Shown: piece by piece, positions 51,322-62,366 of the stretch
How the letters are laid out: each line of letters opens with the position of its first letter
Position numbering within the stretch: the first letter of the stretch is position 1
Assembly: GCF_024158035.1 (NCBI RefSeq)
Contig: NZ_JAMZEK010000004.1
Coordinates: forward strand, 248,001-312,000
Origin: Dyella lutea
GTDB lineage: Bacteria > Pseudomonadota > Gammaproteobacteria > Xanthomonadales > Rhodanobacteraceae
Length of the DNA: 64,000 nucleotides
Direction: 5' to 3'
Program-made: the position numbers and the translations under genes
The notes under the pieces: generated by a model
Told to the model about the DNA's origin: nothing
Database searches by the model: none
The model's input: the letters and a program-made list of their open reading frames with translations, nothing else

Positions 51322-53292
51322 TTATTGGACCACGCGAGCGGCCCGAAAATCCCGCACCTTCCTGCGGAAGTCCCGCAGTGATTCATCGGCCGGTTCATCG
51401 CCGGCGTAGCGCAATTGCAGATACTGCTCCATCAGCGCTCGCAGCGCTTCGCGTTGCCCGGGCAGGGCGCGCGCGGCACGGCGCAGGTAGTGCTGCGGTC
51501 CTTCGCCGCGTCGCCGTGCCACACCCGCACGGGCGAGCTTGCGCTCGAGCCGGCGGAGCGCCGACAGCGCCGGGTCGATCCGCTGACGCCGCGCCATCGC
51601 CCACGCCAGCCCTATGCCGCCGAACAGCAAGCTGCCGGCCACCAGCAACCAGGCCAGCGTCTGGTTGTCGGTCTGCTCCACGCCGAATGGCGTGAGCAGG
51701 CCACGCTGGCGCAGTGCATCGAATCCGACAACGCCCTTGTCCCACCAGCGGTTGACGATGTCCCAGCGGTTGCGCAGGTTCTGCAGCCAGGCGTCCTGAT
51801 ACCACGGACGTTCTCCGCCACCGGCTGCCGCAGCGCCCAGGCTGACCCGCTCGGGGCGCACCGCGGCGGTGGGATCCACGCGGACCCAGCCGTGGCCTGT
51901 CATCCACACCTCGCTCCAGGCATGGGCGTCGGATTGCCGTACCAGCAGGTAGTTGCCCATGCGGTTCCAGAAGCCGCCCTGGTAGCCGGTGACCACCCGG
52001 GCCGGTACACCCGCGGCACGCATCAGCACGGTGAAGGCCGAGGCATAGTGCTCGCAGAAGCCCTCGCGGGTGGAGAACAGGAAGTCGTCCATGGCGTCGC
52101 GTCCCAGCGGTGCCGGGGTCAACGTGTAGCTGAATCCGCCGTCATGGAACAGGGCCAGTGCGGTACCGACGATCGCCGCCGTATCGCCGTGGAAGTGCTC
52201 GCGCCACTCGCGTCCCAGTGCCAGCGTGCGTGGATTGAGGCCTGCCGGGAGCTCCAGGGCGGGTGCCCGTTCCGGGCCGAGCGTGGCCCCTAACCGGTAG
52301 TGAAGCGCCGAGGTCAGCCGGTAACGCAGGAGGTCGTCGACGGGCTTTTCGCGGGTCAGGACGCGGCCTGCACGCAACATGGCGCCGTCCGGGACGCCCA
52401 GCGGCACCCCCAGCGCCGGAAGGACCCGCTGTCCGTTCGGCAGCAGCGTCACCGCGTAGCTGACGCGGTCCGTCGCGCCGACCGGTTCGGGCTTCGCGTA
52501 GGGGGCCGACGCCCGCCAAACCGTGCCGTCGTAATTCCACATCACGAAGGCACGGAAATACAGGTCGCCGCGCGGTGGCGGTGCCGTGTCGAAGCTGACG
52601 CGCATGGCCGGGCTGTCGTCGACCAGCAACCGGGTCATGTCGCCGGGCGACATTTCGCTGCTCAGCCCGGTGCGCGCCTGGTCGTCCTGTGGCGCTCCCC
52701 ACAGCGGCGTACTGAGCCGGGGTACGACAGCAAAGGCGAACAGCGTCAGCGGCAGCGATACCGCCAGCAGGGTCAGCCCCGGCAGCAGCTGGCGCGACAG
52801 GGTGGCCGGGGCCTGGGCAGGTTCCAGCGAGCGCAGGGCGGCAAGCACCGGCAGCAGGCCGAGTGCCACGCCGAGCGTGGCTGCCAGTCCCTGGTCGAAC
52901 AGCAGCGCGGCCATCAGCGCGAAGCAGGCGAAGGCGATGCCGACCCGGGCGTCGCGGGCCGTTTCGGTCTCCAGCAGTTTCAATACCAGCAGGCCGACCG
53001 CCAGCGATGCGCCCGGGGCGCGCCCGAACACGGTGCCATAGGTGGTGACGATGGCCAGCGTAAGCAGGGCGATCAGCGGCAGCTTGAGCCAGGCCGGTGT
53101 CTTCCCCGGGGCGCGGCGCCGCTGCCACCAGCGCAGCGCCAGCACGCTGCCGAGACCGAAGGTAAGCCACACCTGCAGGTGCGGGGCATGTACCGCGAGC
53201 ACCATCAGCATGGTCAGCACGGTGAGGTCGAAGCTGCGTGGTGTCAGCAGCGGACCCTCGACGCGTCGACGCCAATGGACGCGCCAACTCAT
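51322..53292 (-). CDS. Membrane transglutaminase-like protein (DUF3488/TgpA-like)
   Basis: The 656-aa protein has about six N-terminal transmembrane helices (DUF3488 region, ~20-200) and a large exported transglutaminase-like domain with the Cys in TREGFCEHYASAFTVLMRAAGVPARVVTGYQGG, His in DAHAWSEVW and Asp in VRVDPT. A C-terminal helix and cytoplasmic tail follow. TgpA-type proteins act in the periplasm; the substrate is unknown. It overlaps the DUF58 stop by 4 bases (ATGA). The MoxR-DUF58-transglutaminase trio is a conserved operon. Confidence 0.9.
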   Translation of the reverse strand: MSWRVHWRRRVEGPLLTPRSFDLTVLTMLMVLAVHAPHLQVWLTFGLGSVLALRWWQRRRAPGKTPAWLKLPLIALLTLAIVTTYGTVFGRAPGASLAVGLLVLKLLETETARDARVGIAFACFALMAALLFDQGLAATLGVALGLLPVLAALRSLEPAQAPATLSRQLLPGLTLLAVSLPLTLFAFAVVPRLSTPLWGAPQDDQARTGLSSEMSPGDMTRLLVDDSPAMRVSFDTAPPPRGDLYFRAFVMWNYDGTVWRASAPYAKPEPVGATDRVSYAVTLLPNGQRVLPALGVPLGVPDGAMLRAGRVLTREKPVDDLLRYRLTSALHYRLGATLGPERAPALELPAGLNPRTLALGREWREHFHGDTAAIVGTALALFHDGGFSYTLTPAPLGRDAMDDFLFSTREGFCEHYASAFTVLMRAAGVPARVVTGYQGGFWNRMGNYLLVRQSDAHAWSEVWMTGHGWVRVDPTAAVRPERVSLGAAAAGGGERPWYQDAWLQNLRNRWDIVNRWWDKGVVGFDALRQRGLLTPFGVEQTDNQTLAWLLVAGSLLFGGIGLAWAMARRQRIDPALSALRRLERKLARAGVARRRGEGPQHYLRRAARALPGQREALRALMEQYLQLRYAGDEPADESLRDFRRKVRDFRAARVVQ

Positions 53293-54241
53293 GGCAGCAG
53301 AGCCAGCGCGCTCATGCAGCGCGCATAGTGGTCGCCGCCGCTGTCGGTGGCGATCTCCAGCGTGGGCAGCCACAAGCCGTAGCGGCGCCGTTGTGCGTGG
53401 GCCTCGCCGACCCAGCGGGCCAGCCGGGCGATGCGCGCCTCGTTGTCGAGCGCGCCGAGTTCGCGCCAGTCCAGGCGCCATTCCTCGTGCGCACGGGGCT
53501 GCTCGAAATCCTTCACCAGCAGACCCTCGTGGCGGGCGCTGGCCTTCCACGCCACATGGCGCGGCGGATCGCCGGTGCGGTAATCGCGCAGGGCGGCGAG
53601 ATCCTCGCCACGATGAAGCTGGCGCTCCGCGGCGTCGCTTTCCGGCAGGCGCGGCGGCGGGCCCTTGGCCTCCGGCTGTGGCCAGACCAGCACCGACTGC
53701 TCGGGATACAGCCAGCTCCAGGCGCGGAACATGCCCAGCGGCCAGGTGCTCCATACGCGCATTCGCGGCAACGGCTGCCAGCCGCGGCGGCCCGTGGGCA
53801 GCTGGAAGACCAGCTCGGCCTCGCCGGCGGCGGCGAGATGGAATGTCCGCGACTGGCCGGTCAGGTCCACACGGATCGACTCGCGCGCCCGGGCGGCGGC
53901 GAAAACCAGATGCAGGTCCAGCGGCTGTCCCGCGATGGCCTGGCCGGCACGCACCGATGCCAGGTTCAGGCCATCCAGCGCGCGGAAAGTCAGCAGCATG
54001 CTGGTCATGCTGGCCGCGCCGAGCAGGCAGGTGAGCAGCAGCGCGGCGTTGTTGGTGTAGTTGAGCGCGCCGACCAGCATCACCAGCAGCAGTACGCCGA
54101 AACCCAGACCGAAGCCGGTCGGGACGATATAGATGCGTCGTCGGTGCAGTTCGATCGGCAACGACTCCGCGCGCCGGTAGCGGGTGAGCGCAGGCAGGCG
54201 CCGTTCGGCCCACTGCTGCAGGCGTGCGAGCGGAGCCCGCA

Positions 54242-54242
<1 letters not shown>
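53289..54242 (-). CDS. DUF58 domain protein
   Basis: The 317-aa protein has two N-terminal transmembrane helices (~35-75, IYIVPTGFGLGFGVLLLVMLV and an adjacent ALLLTCLLG helix) and a cytoplasmic DUF58 domain with the hallmark ALRDYRTGDPPRHVAWKASAR. DUF58 proteins partner MoxR ATPases, probably as envelope-linked substrates or adaptors. It starts one base into the end of the moxR gene and overlaps the next gene by 4 bases. Confidence 0.88.
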
Positions 54243-55180
<938 letters not shown>

Positions 55181-55221
55181 GGCGATGGGTGGTTTCCTTG
55201 CGGCTGGCTGCGCCGTGGCGC

Positions 55222-56826
55222 ATGCGTGACCGGATCAGTGTAGTGGTGCCTGTCGCGCGCTGGCGAGCCGCTTTCCTCACGGTTTTCACCGTGCAGTTCG
55301 CCATCAAGGCGTGGCTGGTGGCCACGCTGGAGCCATTCACCGACGAGGCCTTCTACTGGCTGGAAAGCCGGCATCCGGCATGGGGTTACAGCGATTTGCC
55401 GCCCCTCACGGCGTGGCTGATCCGGGGCGGTGAGGCGGTTGCCGGACACGGGGTGATCGGCATGCGCTGGCCGTTCCTGGTGCTCGGCGCGGCGCTGCCG
55501 TGGATCGTGGTGCGTTTCGCGCGCGAGGCGTTCGATCCGCGCACCGGCTGGCAGGCCGGACTGCTCTGCCTGATGCTGCCGCTGGCCGGCACGCTGGGCG
55601 TGCTGGCGGTACCCGATGTCCCGCTGACGGTGGCGATCATGCTGGCCGTGCTCGCGTTGCTGCGGGTGGCGGCGAAGGATCGCTTGCGCGACTGGCTGCT
55701 GCTCGGCGGTTCTCTCGCACTGGCGTGGGCGACCCATTACCGCGCGGCGATGCCCATGCTCGTCGGGTTGCTGCTTATGCTGGGCGCTCCGCGTGGACGG
55801 GCGCTCTGGCGCCGTCCGGGGCTGTGGCTGGCCATGGCGGTGGCGGTCATGGGTCTGGTGCCGCTGGTGATATCGAACTGGCACCAGCACGGCGCGGGTC
55901 TCGCCTTTCAGCTGGTCGATCGCAACCCCTGGCGATTCCGTGCCGGCGCGCTGGTGCAGCCGCTCGAGCAGGCGCTGGCCTGCACTCCGCTGTTGTACGC
56001 CATGCTGCTCTGGACCGGCTGGCGTGCCTGGCGTCGTCGCGGGGAGGGGGCGCCATGGGATGTGATCGCTTTCGTCTCGATCGGCTTTCTCGCCCTGTAT
56101 TTCCTCCTCGGCCTGTTTGCCGACGACGTGCGCTTCCGTGCGCACTGGCCGTTGCCGGGCTACCTGCCATTGCTGGCGGCGCTGCCGGCCCTGGTGGCGG
56201 CAAAGACGGGGACGTCGGCCCGTCGTTGGCTGGGGGGAGCGGTGTTCGTGGCTGTGCTCGGGCAGGGCCTGGGCCTGGTCTGGCTCGGCATGGCGGCGAC
56301 GCCGGGGGGCGCCACGCGGCTGGCGGATCTCAAGGCGTTTCCCTATGCCTTTGTCGGCTGGCGCGAGGCGGCAGCGCGGGTCGAGCCGCTGCGGCATGAA
56401 GGCGTGCTGGTGGCGGACAATTTCGCCCTGGCTGCCGAGCTGGCGTTCGCCCTGGATGACCGGCGACCGGTGTACAGCCTGGACAGCCCGTTGAACGTCA
56501 AGCACGGCCGCGCTCCACAACTGGCTCTTTGGCATCTGGACGAGGCGGGCCTGCAGGCGGCGCACGCCGGCGAGCCGATGCTGCTGGCGGTGGAGGAAAC
56601 CGCACAGGGCGAACGCGAGCGCTCTGCCTGGCTGGGCACGATCTGCCGTCGCATCGATGCGCCGAGGGCGGTGACGCGCGTGTCGCTCTACGACGGACGC
56701 AAACGGGTGGCCCTGTATCTGGGGACGGTGCCGCTGAGCATGCCGGCGACCGTCGCAGCCACGCCCGTCGAGCGTGGGGCGTGTCCGATCTGGCTGGCGG
56801 CCCATGCGGCCGACAGCCCTCGTTGA
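55222..56826 (+). CDS. GT39/ArnT-like membrane glycosyltransferase
   Basis: The ~534-aa polytopic protein has the ArnT/PMT-type N-terminal loop FTDEAFYWLESRHPAWGYSDLPPLTAWLIR (catalytic acidic residues and a PP pair), followed by about ten hydrophobic helices and a soluble C-terminal domain. Such enzymes move a sugar from a polyprenyl-phosphate donor to lipid A or a protein; the acceptor is unknown. The start is uncertain: the ATG at 55222 is preferred, a GTG at 55189 is possible. It is divergent from moxR. Confidence 0.82.
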   Translation: MRDRISVVVPVARWRAAFLTVFTVQFAIKAWLVATLEPFTDEAFYWLESRHPAWGYSDLPPLTAWLIRGGEAVAGHGVIGMRWPFLVLGAALPWIVVRFAREAFDPRTGWQAGLLCLMLPLAGTLGVLAVPDVPLTVAIMLAVLALLRVAAKDRLRDWLLLGGSLALAWATHYRAAMPMLVGLLLMLGAPRGRALWRRPGLWLAMAVAVMGLVPLVISNWHQHGAGLAFQLVDRNPWRFRAGALVQPLEQALACTPLLYAMLLWTGWRAWRRRGEGAPWDVIAFVSIGFLALYFLLGLFADDVRFRAHWPLPGYLPLLAALPALVAAKTGTSARRWLGGAVFVAVLGQGLGLVWLGMAATPGGATRLADLKAFPYAFVGWREAAARVEPLRHEGVLVADNFALAAELAFALDDRRPVYSLDSPLNVKHGRAPQLALWHLDEAGLQAAHAGEPMLLAVEETAQGERERSAWLGTICRRIDAPRAVTRVSLYDGRKRVALYLGTVPLSMPATVAATPVERGACPIWLAAHAADSPR

Positions 56827-56828
56827 TC

Positions 56829-57410
56829 TCAGGGGATGGTGTGGCCAGCCTGGCGCAGCAGGCGTGCGAGCGCGATCAGCGGCAGTCCGACGAGCGCCGT
56901 GGGATCGTCCGTCTCGATGCGTTCGAACAGGCTGATGCCCAGCCCCTCGCACTTGAAGCTGCCAGCGCAGTCCAGCGGCTGTTCGCGTGCGACGTAGCGC
57001 TCGATCTCGCGGTCCGAAAGAGGGCGGAACACGGCACGGGTAACGTCCACGTGCACATGTTCCGCACCGTCGCGAGCATCGAGCAGGCACAGCGCGGTGT
57101 GGAATTGCACGGTGCGGCCGGACGAGCGCCGCAACTGTTCCCGTGCGCCCTCGGCCGTGCCCGGCTTGTCCAGGGCGAAACCATCCAGTTCGGCGACCTG
57201 GTCGGAGCCGATCACCAGCGCCCCCGGATGCCTGGCGGCCACCGCCCCGGCCTTGGCGATCGCCAGCCGGAGTGCGCGGGCGGCGGGCAGCTCGTCGGGC
57301 AGGTGGCCCTCGTCGGTACCGGGGGCGTCCTGGACGAAGTCTTCGCACACACGACGCAGCAGGTCGGCCCGGTAGCGCGAGGTCGAGCCGAGCACCAGCG
57401 GCGGCGTCAC
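56829..57410 (-). CDS. Maf-family nucleotide pyrophosphatase
   Basis: The 193-aa Maf/YceF-type enzyme hydrolyses modified nucleoside triphosphates. Visible motifs: VLGSTSRYRADLLRR (the SxSxRR motif), ALVIGSDQVAELDG (GSDQ) and GSFKCEGLGISLFERIETDDPTALVGLPL. The SDQ and CEGLG features suit the YceF branch (m7GTP pyrophosphatase). It starts at a GTG overlapping the preceding stop (GTGA, 57407-57410). Confidence 0.87.
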   Translation of the reverse strand: MTPPLVLGSTSRYRADLLRRVCEDFVQDAPGTDEGHLPDELPAARALRLAIAKAGAVAARHPGALVIGSDQVAELDGFALDKPGTAEGAREQLRRSSGRTVQFHTALCLLDARDGAEHVHVDVTRAVFRPLSDREIERYVAREQPLDCAGSFKCEGLGISLFERIETDDPTALVGLPLIALARLLRQAGHTIP

Positions 57411-57853
57411 GCGCCCGGTCCCCGGTGGATGTGTTCGCGCATCGCACTGTCCAGGTCCTGCTGGGCCTGGCTCAGCGCTTCGAGCAGGGGGCGCAGGCGA
57501 CCGCGGGTGTCGCGCATCGACTGGGCCGTGGCCTCCAATTGCTGCTCGCTGGCCTCGCTGGCGCAATCGCGGATCCACAGCCGCTGCTGCAGCAGCGCCC
57601 GCAGTCCGGCGTCGATCGCCTGGCGGGCATCCTTCTCGCTTGGTTGCGGGCTGTCGGGGTTGAGCGACATCACCGAGTGGGCTTTCTGCAGTCCGGTGCG
57701 GCAGGTCTTCAGATCGCCTTCCAGTCGATCGGCGAGGTCGAGCAGGGTCTGCAGATTTTCGTGGTGCCGCCGTTCGCGCTGTCGCTGGCGCAGCAGCAGG
57801 ACCACCACGACAATGGTCAGTCCGAGCAGGGCCGCGCCGCCCGCTATCATCAT
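57407..57853 (-). CDS. Membrane-anchored coiled-coil protein of unknown function
   Basis: The ~148-aa protein has an N-terminal transmembrane helix (AALLGLTIVVVVLLLRQRQ) followed by basic residues and a long, largely helical region rich in Leu/Gln/Glu (HHENLQTLLDLADRLEGDL..., EQQLEATAQSMRDTRGRLRPLLEALSQAQQ), predicted coiled coil. It is not recognised. The start is uncertain: ATG at 57853 or GTG at 57865; no ribosome site is evident. It overlaps the Maf gene by 4 bases. Confidence 0.65.
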   Translation of the reverse strand: MMIAGGAALLGLTIVVVVLLLRQRQRERRHHENLQTLLDLADRLEGDLKTCRTGLQKAHSVMSLNPDSPQPSEKDARQAIDAGLRALLQQRLWIRDCASEASEQQLEATAQSMRDTRGRLRPLLEALSQAQQDLDSAMREHIHRGPGA

Positions 57854-57971
57854 TTCGGGAGTCACTGGGGGCGTTCGCCGCAAGAAAATCGGGCGACCAG
57901 TCTGCCTGAACCGGCACTTTGCAGGCAAAATGCACGCCTTGCCGCCAAGTGGACGCCGGTTTCATGCGTGG

Positions 57972-58000
57972 TTGACTTGGACCGCCGCCAAACCGATAAT
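57972..58000 (+). promoter_or_regulatory. Strong sigma70-type promoter of yceD-rpmF
   Basis: TTGACT (57972-57977) and GATAAT (57995-58000) have an ideal 17-bp spacer. The expected start is at ~58007, three bases ahead of the yceD ATG at 58010, so the leader is almost absent. Confidence 0.75.
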
Positions 58001-58009
58001 TTCGCGATT

Positions 58010-58525
58010 ATGTCCGTGACACTGCCAGAGTCCGTGGACGCTTGGCGCATGGTTTCGGCGCGGCGTTCCTTCGCGGGAACGCTTCCGGTGGCCTCGATGC
58101 CCCGCCTCTGCGGGATGCTCGCAGGCGATGCGGGGGAGGTTGCCTACGAGCTGGAGTTCGGCCGCGACGACCTCGGCATGGCTTATCTCGACGTTCGTGC
58201 GGATGCGCCGCTGACAGTCACTTGCCAGCGATCGCTTGAGCCGTTCGTGCTGCCGGTGTCGATCAGCAGCAGGCTGGGATTGATCCGCTCGGAGCGCGAG
58301 GAGTCCGGGTTGTCGCCCGAGTCCGAGCCGCTGCTGGTGGAAGAGGATGGCAAGCTGGCCATGGCCGATGTCATCGAAGACGAGCTGTTGTTGGCGCTGC
58401 CGCTGGTGCCGGTCAATCCGGACAGCGCGTTGCCAGAAGAATTCACCCGTCCGCCGTCGGAATCCGAAGCCGGCGACGAACATACCGAAAACCCGTTCGC
58501 GGTGTTGCGCGAACTGAAGAAATAA
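58010..58525 (+). CDS. yceD: YceD/DUF177 family protein (23S rRNA-accumulation protein type)
   Basis: The 171-aa acidic protein matches YceD/DUF177: DAWRMVSARRSFAGTLPVASMPRL, then an ELEFGRDDLGMAYLDVRADAPLTVTCQRSLEPF beta segment and the C-terminal VIEDELLLALPLVPVNP. It lies immediately before rpmF (36 bases), the conserved order with ribosomal protein L32 and fabH. Its function is linked to 23S rRNA levels in E. coli. The ATG is only ~3 bases from the predicted transcription start. Confidence 0.9.
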   Translation: MSVTLPESVDAWRMVSARRSFAGTLPVASMPRLCGMLAGDAGEVAYELEFGRDDLGMAYLDVRADAPLTVTCQRSLEPFVLPVSISSRLGLIRSEREESGLSPESEPLLVEEDGKLAMADVIEDELLLALPLVPVNPDSALPEEFTRPPSESEAGDEHTENPFAVLRELKK

Positions 58526-58561
58526 CCCGCTAGCTACAAGCGATTACGTTGGAGATCCGCC

Positions 58562-58756
58562 ATGGCCGTTGCCAAGAGCCGCAAGACCCCGTCCACCCGC
58601 GGCATGCGTCGTTCGCACGACAAGCTGAAGACCGTGCAGCTGTCGACCGACCCGACCAGCGGTGAAGTGCACCTGCGCCATCACGTGACCGCCGACGGTT
58701 ACTACCGCGGCAAGAAGGTGATCGACACCGCCACGGCGGTGGTCGAAGAGGATTGA
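58562..58756 (+). CDS. rpmF: 50S ribosomal protein L32
   Basis: The 64-aa protein starts [23 protein letters not shown] and ends with the [17 protein letters not shown] segment of L32. This is the Cys-free variant (no zinc-binding Cys pairs). GGAG precedes the ATG. It precedes fabH, as in the conserved rpmF-fabH region. Confidence 0.96.
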   Translation: MAVAKSRKTPSTRGMRRSHDKLKTVQLSTDPTSGEVHLRHHVTADGYYRGKKVIDTATAVVEED

Positions 58757-58780
58757 TCGGTCCCGCAAGGGATTCCGGTG

Positions 58781-58814
58781 GCAAAGCGGCGCGGTGACGC
58801 GCCGCTTTGCTTTT
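58781..58814 (+). terminator. Terminator after rpmF
   Basis: A perfect 13-bp stem (GCAAAGCGGCGCG / CGCGCCGCTTTGC) with a GTGA loop is followed by TTTT. It separates yceD-rpmF from the fab genes. Confidence 0.8.
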
Positions 58815-58910
58815 GCGCGCGCGCGAACGTACCTTTCCCGGCTTCGGTGCGGTTGCGACATCCAGAGGGGATGCGCGACGCCCGATCGACCGCACTGACT
58901 GGATAGTGGA

Positions 58911-59885
58911 ATGACCCCGATCTACTCCCGCATCACCGGTACCGGCAGCGCCCTGCCGGAGCGCATCCTTACCAATGCCGACCTGGAAAAGCTGGTCGAG
59001 ACCAGCGACGAGTGGATCCAGACCCGTACCGGCATCCGTCAGCGCCACGTCGCCGCCGAGGGCGAGACCACTGGCGACCTCGCCACGCTGGCTGCGCAGC
59101 GCGCGCTGGAGGCGGCCGGCGTCAAGGCGTCCGAGATCGACCTGATCGTGCTCGGTACCACCACGCCGGACATCATCTTTCCCTCGACCGCCTGCCTCGT
59201 GCAGCATCGCCTGGGCGCGAACGGTTGCGCGGCATTCGATGTCAACGCGGCCTGCTCGGGCTTCATGTACGCGCTGGGTGTGGCCGACAAGTTCATCAAG
59301 AGCGGCCAGTCGAAGAAGGTGCTGGTGATCGGCGCCGAGACGCTGACCCGCATGGTCGACTGGACCGAGCGCGAGACCTGCGTGCTGTTCGGCGACGGCG
59401 CGGGTGCCGTGGTGCTTGAGGCTTCCAGCGAGCCGGGCATCTACGCCACCTGTCTGCATGCCGACGGCGGCCACAAGGAGCTTCTGTACAACCCGGTCGG
59501 CGTGTCGGCCGGTTTCACCGATGAGCCGAACCACGGCGTGCGCATCCGCATGGCCGGGCGCGAAGTGTTCAAGGTCGCGGTCAAGACGCTCGACTCGCTG
59601 GTCGACGAGACGCTGCAGGCCGCCGGCATGCAGGAATCGGATATCGACTGGCTGATCCCGCACCAGGCCAATCTGCGCATCATCGAGGCGACCGCCAAGC
59701 GGCTGAAGATGTCGATGGACCGCGTGGTGGTCACCGTGGACAAGCACGCCAATACTTCGTCCGGCTCGGTGCCACTGGCGCTGGACTACGCCGTGCGTTC
59801 GGGCAAGGTGCAGCGCGGTCAGAACCTGCTGCTCGAGGCATTCGGCGGCGGCTTCACCTGGGCTTCGGCACTGCTGCGCTACTGA
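58911..59885 (+). CDS. fabH: 3-oxoacyl-ACP synthase III (KAS III)
   Basis: FabH condenses acetyl-CoA with malonyl-ACP to start fatty acid synthesis. The 324-aa thiolase-fold enzyme has the Cys-His-Asn triad: C115 ([11 protein letters not shown]), H251 ([10 protein letters not shown]) and N281 ([10 protein letters not shown]). Length is normal. A terminator follows, so fabD-fabG-acpP-fabF are transcribed, at least in part, separately. Confidence 0.95.
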   Translation: MTPIYSRITGTGSALPERILTNADLEKLVETSDEWIQTRTGIRQRHVAAEGETTGDLATLAAQRALEAAGVKASEIDLIVLGTTTPDIIFPSTACLVQHRLGANGCAAFDVNAACSGFMYALGVADKFIKSGQSKKVLVIGAETLTRMVDWTERETCVLFGDGAGAVVLEASSEPGIYATCLHADGGHKELLYNPVGVSAGFTDEPNHGVRIRMAGREVFKVAVKTLDSLVDETLQAAGMQESDIDWLIPHQANLRIIEATAKRLKMSMDRVVVTVDKHANTSSGSVPLALDYAVRSGKVQRGQNLLLEAFGGGFTWASALLRY

Positions 59886-59912
59886 GCCGGTCCGGAACCC
59901 CGCTTCGCATGG

Positions 59913-59934
59913 GCCGCCCTCCGGGGCGGCTTTT
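59913..59934 (+). terminator. Terminator between fabH and fabD
   Basis: A 7-bp stem GCCGCCC / GGGCGGC with a TCCG loop is followed by TTTT, 27 bases after the fabH stop. Confidence 0.7.
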
Positions 59935-60024
59935 GCGCTCTACGGCACGTAACGTCGCGATACGGCTGCGTACGTCATCGATTGCTGGCAACATGCCGCT
60001 TTTACCTCGACGGTTTTCCAATCC

Positions 60025-60972
60025 ATGACTGCTTCCGCTTCCTCGCTGGCCTTCGTGTTTCCCGGACAGGGCTCCCAGTCGGTCGGCATGCTGGCCGAGC
60101 TGGCCGAGTTGCATCCGGAAGTGCAGGCCACCTTCGAGGAGGCCTCCGAGGGGGCCGGCGTGGATCTATGGGCGCTGAGCCAGCAGGGGCCGGAGGAACA
60201 GCTCAACCGCACCGAGTACACCCAGCCTGCGCTGCTGGCCGCGAGCATCGCGGTGTGGCGCGTCTGGATGGCCCGGGGCGGCGCCATGCCGGCCCAACTG
60301 GCCGGCCACAGCCTGGGCGAGTACAGCGCGCTGGTCGCTGCCGGATCGATCGCCCTGGTCGACGCGGCGCACCTGGTGCGCATTCGCGGGCAGGCCATGC
60401 AGGATGCCGCCCCGGCGGGCACCGGCGCGATGGCCGCCGTGCTCGGCGCCGAGGATGCCGTGGTCCAGCAGGCATGCCAAGACGCCTCCGGTGTGCACGT
60501 GGTGGTCCCGGCCAATTTCAATTCGCCCGGTCAGGTGGTGATCGGTGGCCACCTCCAGGCGGTGGACAAGGCGCTGGTGCTGCTGGCCGAGCGCGGTGTG
60601 CGCAAGGCGATCAAGCTGCCGGTGAGCGTGCCGTCGCATACGCCCTTGATGCGCGAAGCCGCCAATCGGCTGGCCGAGGCGATGACCGCCTACGCGTGGC
60701 GCGAGCCGTCGATCCCGGTCGTGCAGAACGTGGACGCCCGGGTGCATGAGGGCGTCGATTCGATCCGCGAGGCGCTGGTCAGCCAGCTCTACCAGCCGGT
60801 GCGCTGGACCCAGTGCGTGCAGGCCCTGGCCGCCGGCGGCGCCACCCGTTTTGCCGAGTGCGGTCCGGGCAAGGTGCTGGCCGGGCTGGCCAAGCGTATC
60901 GACAAGAGCCTGGATGCACGCGCCCTGGGTACTCCGGGTGATCTCGAAGCCGCCCGCACCGAGTGGGCCTGA
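60025..60972 (+). CDS. fabD: Malonyl-CoA:ACP transacylase
   Basis: FabD moves malonyl from CoA to acyl carrier protein. The 315-aa enzyme shows the N-terminal FVFPGQGSQSVGML, active S96 in GHSLGEYSALVAAG, and His in KLPVSVPSHTPLM. Length is normal. It precedes fabG by 33 bases. Confidence 0.95.
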   Translation: MTASASSLAFVFPGQGSQSVGMLAELAELHPEVQATFEEASEGAGVDLWALSQQGPEEQLNRTEYTQPALLAASIAVWRVWMARGGAMPAQLAGHSLGEYSALVAAGSIALVDAAHLVRIRGQAMQDAAPAGTGAMAAVLGAEDAVVQQACQDASGVHVVVPANFNSPGQVVIGGHLQAVDKALVLLAERGVRKAIKLPVSVPSHTPLMREAANRLAEAMTAYAWREPSIPVVQNVDARVHEGVDSIREALVSQLYQPVRWTQCVQALAAGGATRFAECGPGKVLAGLAKRIDKSLDARALGTPGDLEAARTEWA

Positions 60973-61005
60973 GCCCTTTCGATCACGAACCGCAAGGACA
61001 CATGC

Positions 61006-61749
61006 ATGAACGACGTACTCAAGGGTGAGGTTGCCCTCGTCACCGGGGCCAGTCGCGGCATCGGTGCGGCCATCGCCGACGAGCTGGCGGCGATGGGCGC
61101 TACCGTGATCGGCACCGCCACCAGCGAGGCCGGCGCTACCGCCATCGGCGAGCGGCTGGCTGCCAACGGTGGCCATGGCCGCAAGCTCGATGTCACCGAC
61201 GGGGTGGCGGTCACGGCGCTGATCGACGCCATCGGCAAGGAGTTCGGCCCGGTCTCGATCCTGGTCAACAACGCCGGCATCACCCGCGACCAGTTGCTGA
61301 TGCGCATGAGCGACGAGGACTGGCAGGCGATCCTGGACACCAACCTGTCCTCGGTCTATCGCACCTCCAAGGCGGTGATGCGCGGGATGATGAAGGCGCG
61401 CAAGGGTCGCATCATCTCGATCGCCTCGGTGGTCGGCGTGACCGGTAATCCGGGCCAGGCGAACTACGCGGCGGCCAAGGCCGGCATCATTGCGTTTTCC
61501 AAGTCGCTGGCGCGCGAGATCGGCAGCCGCGGCATCACCGTGAACGTCGTGGCGCCGGGCTTCATCGATACCGACATGACCCGCGCCCTCAGCGAGGAGC
61601 AGCGTGGCGCGCTGGTCGGCCAGATCGCGCTGGGCCGGCTTGGCGAGGCGGTGGACATCGCAAAAGCGGTGGGTTTCCTGGCCTCGCCCGCAGCGGCCTA
61701 CATCACCGGCGAGACGCTGCACGTCAACGGCGGGATGTACATGCCCTGA
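61006..61749 (+). CDS. fabG: 3-oxoacyl-ACP reductase
   Basis: FabG reduces beta-ketoacyl-ACP with NADPH. The 247-aa short-chain dehydrogenase has the TGASRGIG nucleotide loop, NNAGITRD, the catalytic Ser in ISIASVVG and Tyr-x3-Lys in NYAAAKAG. Length is normal. It lies between fabD and acpP in the usual order. Confidence 0.95.
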   Translation: MNDVLKGEVALVTGASRGIGAAIADELAAMGATVIGTATSEAGATAIGERLAANGGHGRKLDVTDGVAVTALIDAIGKEFGPVSILVNNAGITRDQLLMRMSDEDWQAILDTNLSSVYRTSKAVMRGMMKARKGRIISIASVVGVTGNPGQANYAAAKAGIIAFSKSLAREIGSRGITVNVVAPGFIDTDMTRALSEEQRGALVGQIALGRLGEAVDIAKAVGFLASPAAAYITGETLHVNGGMYMP

Positions 61750-61976
61750 GTTTCCGGGGCGGGGTGCGAGCCCTGTCCCATGCCATTTGGCCGGTTGTCG
61801 CCAGCAGACGTTTTTTGGGCGACAATGGCCACTTCGCGCCGGCCGGCTGGCCAGCGTTGCTCCACTGTCCGCGACAAGGCGGCCGGCTCCCAAGGGGGCC
61901 GCGCAGCGCCAGACGCGGGCCTCTGCCGGAACAAGCCGGCGCAGCACGAAAATTTCTCCTTGGGAGGTTTTGCAAC

Positions 61977-62216
61977 ATGAGCACCATCGAAGAACGCGTC
62001 AAGAAAATCGTCATCGAGCAGCTGGGCGTGAAGGAAGATGAAGTCACGGCGAACGCTTCGTTCGTGGACGATCTGGGCGCGGACTCGCTGGACACGGTCG
62101 AGCTGGTGATGGCCCTCGAAGAAGAGTTCGAGACCGAGATTCCTGACGAGGAAGCCGAGAAGATCACCACCGTGCAGCAGGCCGTCGATTACATCAAGGC
62201 CCATTCCAAGGAGTAA
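61977..62216 (+). CDS. acpP: Acyl carrier protein
   Basis: The 79-aa acidic carrier has the phosphopantetheine-attachment Ser37 in [19 protein letters not shown]. It starts at 61977 after a strong GGGAGG. The 227 bases before it hold no gene. Confidence 0.97.
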   Translation: MSTIEERVKKIVIEQLGVKEDEVTANASFVDDLGADSLDTVELVMALEEEFETEIPDEEAEKITTVQQAVDYIKAHSKE

Positions 62217-62366
62217 TCGCGACGCGGGGGAGTGCCGCTGCGGTGGCGCCGATCTCTCCGCGTTCCGATCACGAAAGCTGCGCCGCACCGGCGCAGTTTT
62301 CGTTTCCGCATTTCGTAACCTGCGACCGCGTATGGTTCGCGCGGCCTCAGTGTAAGGAACAGACGC

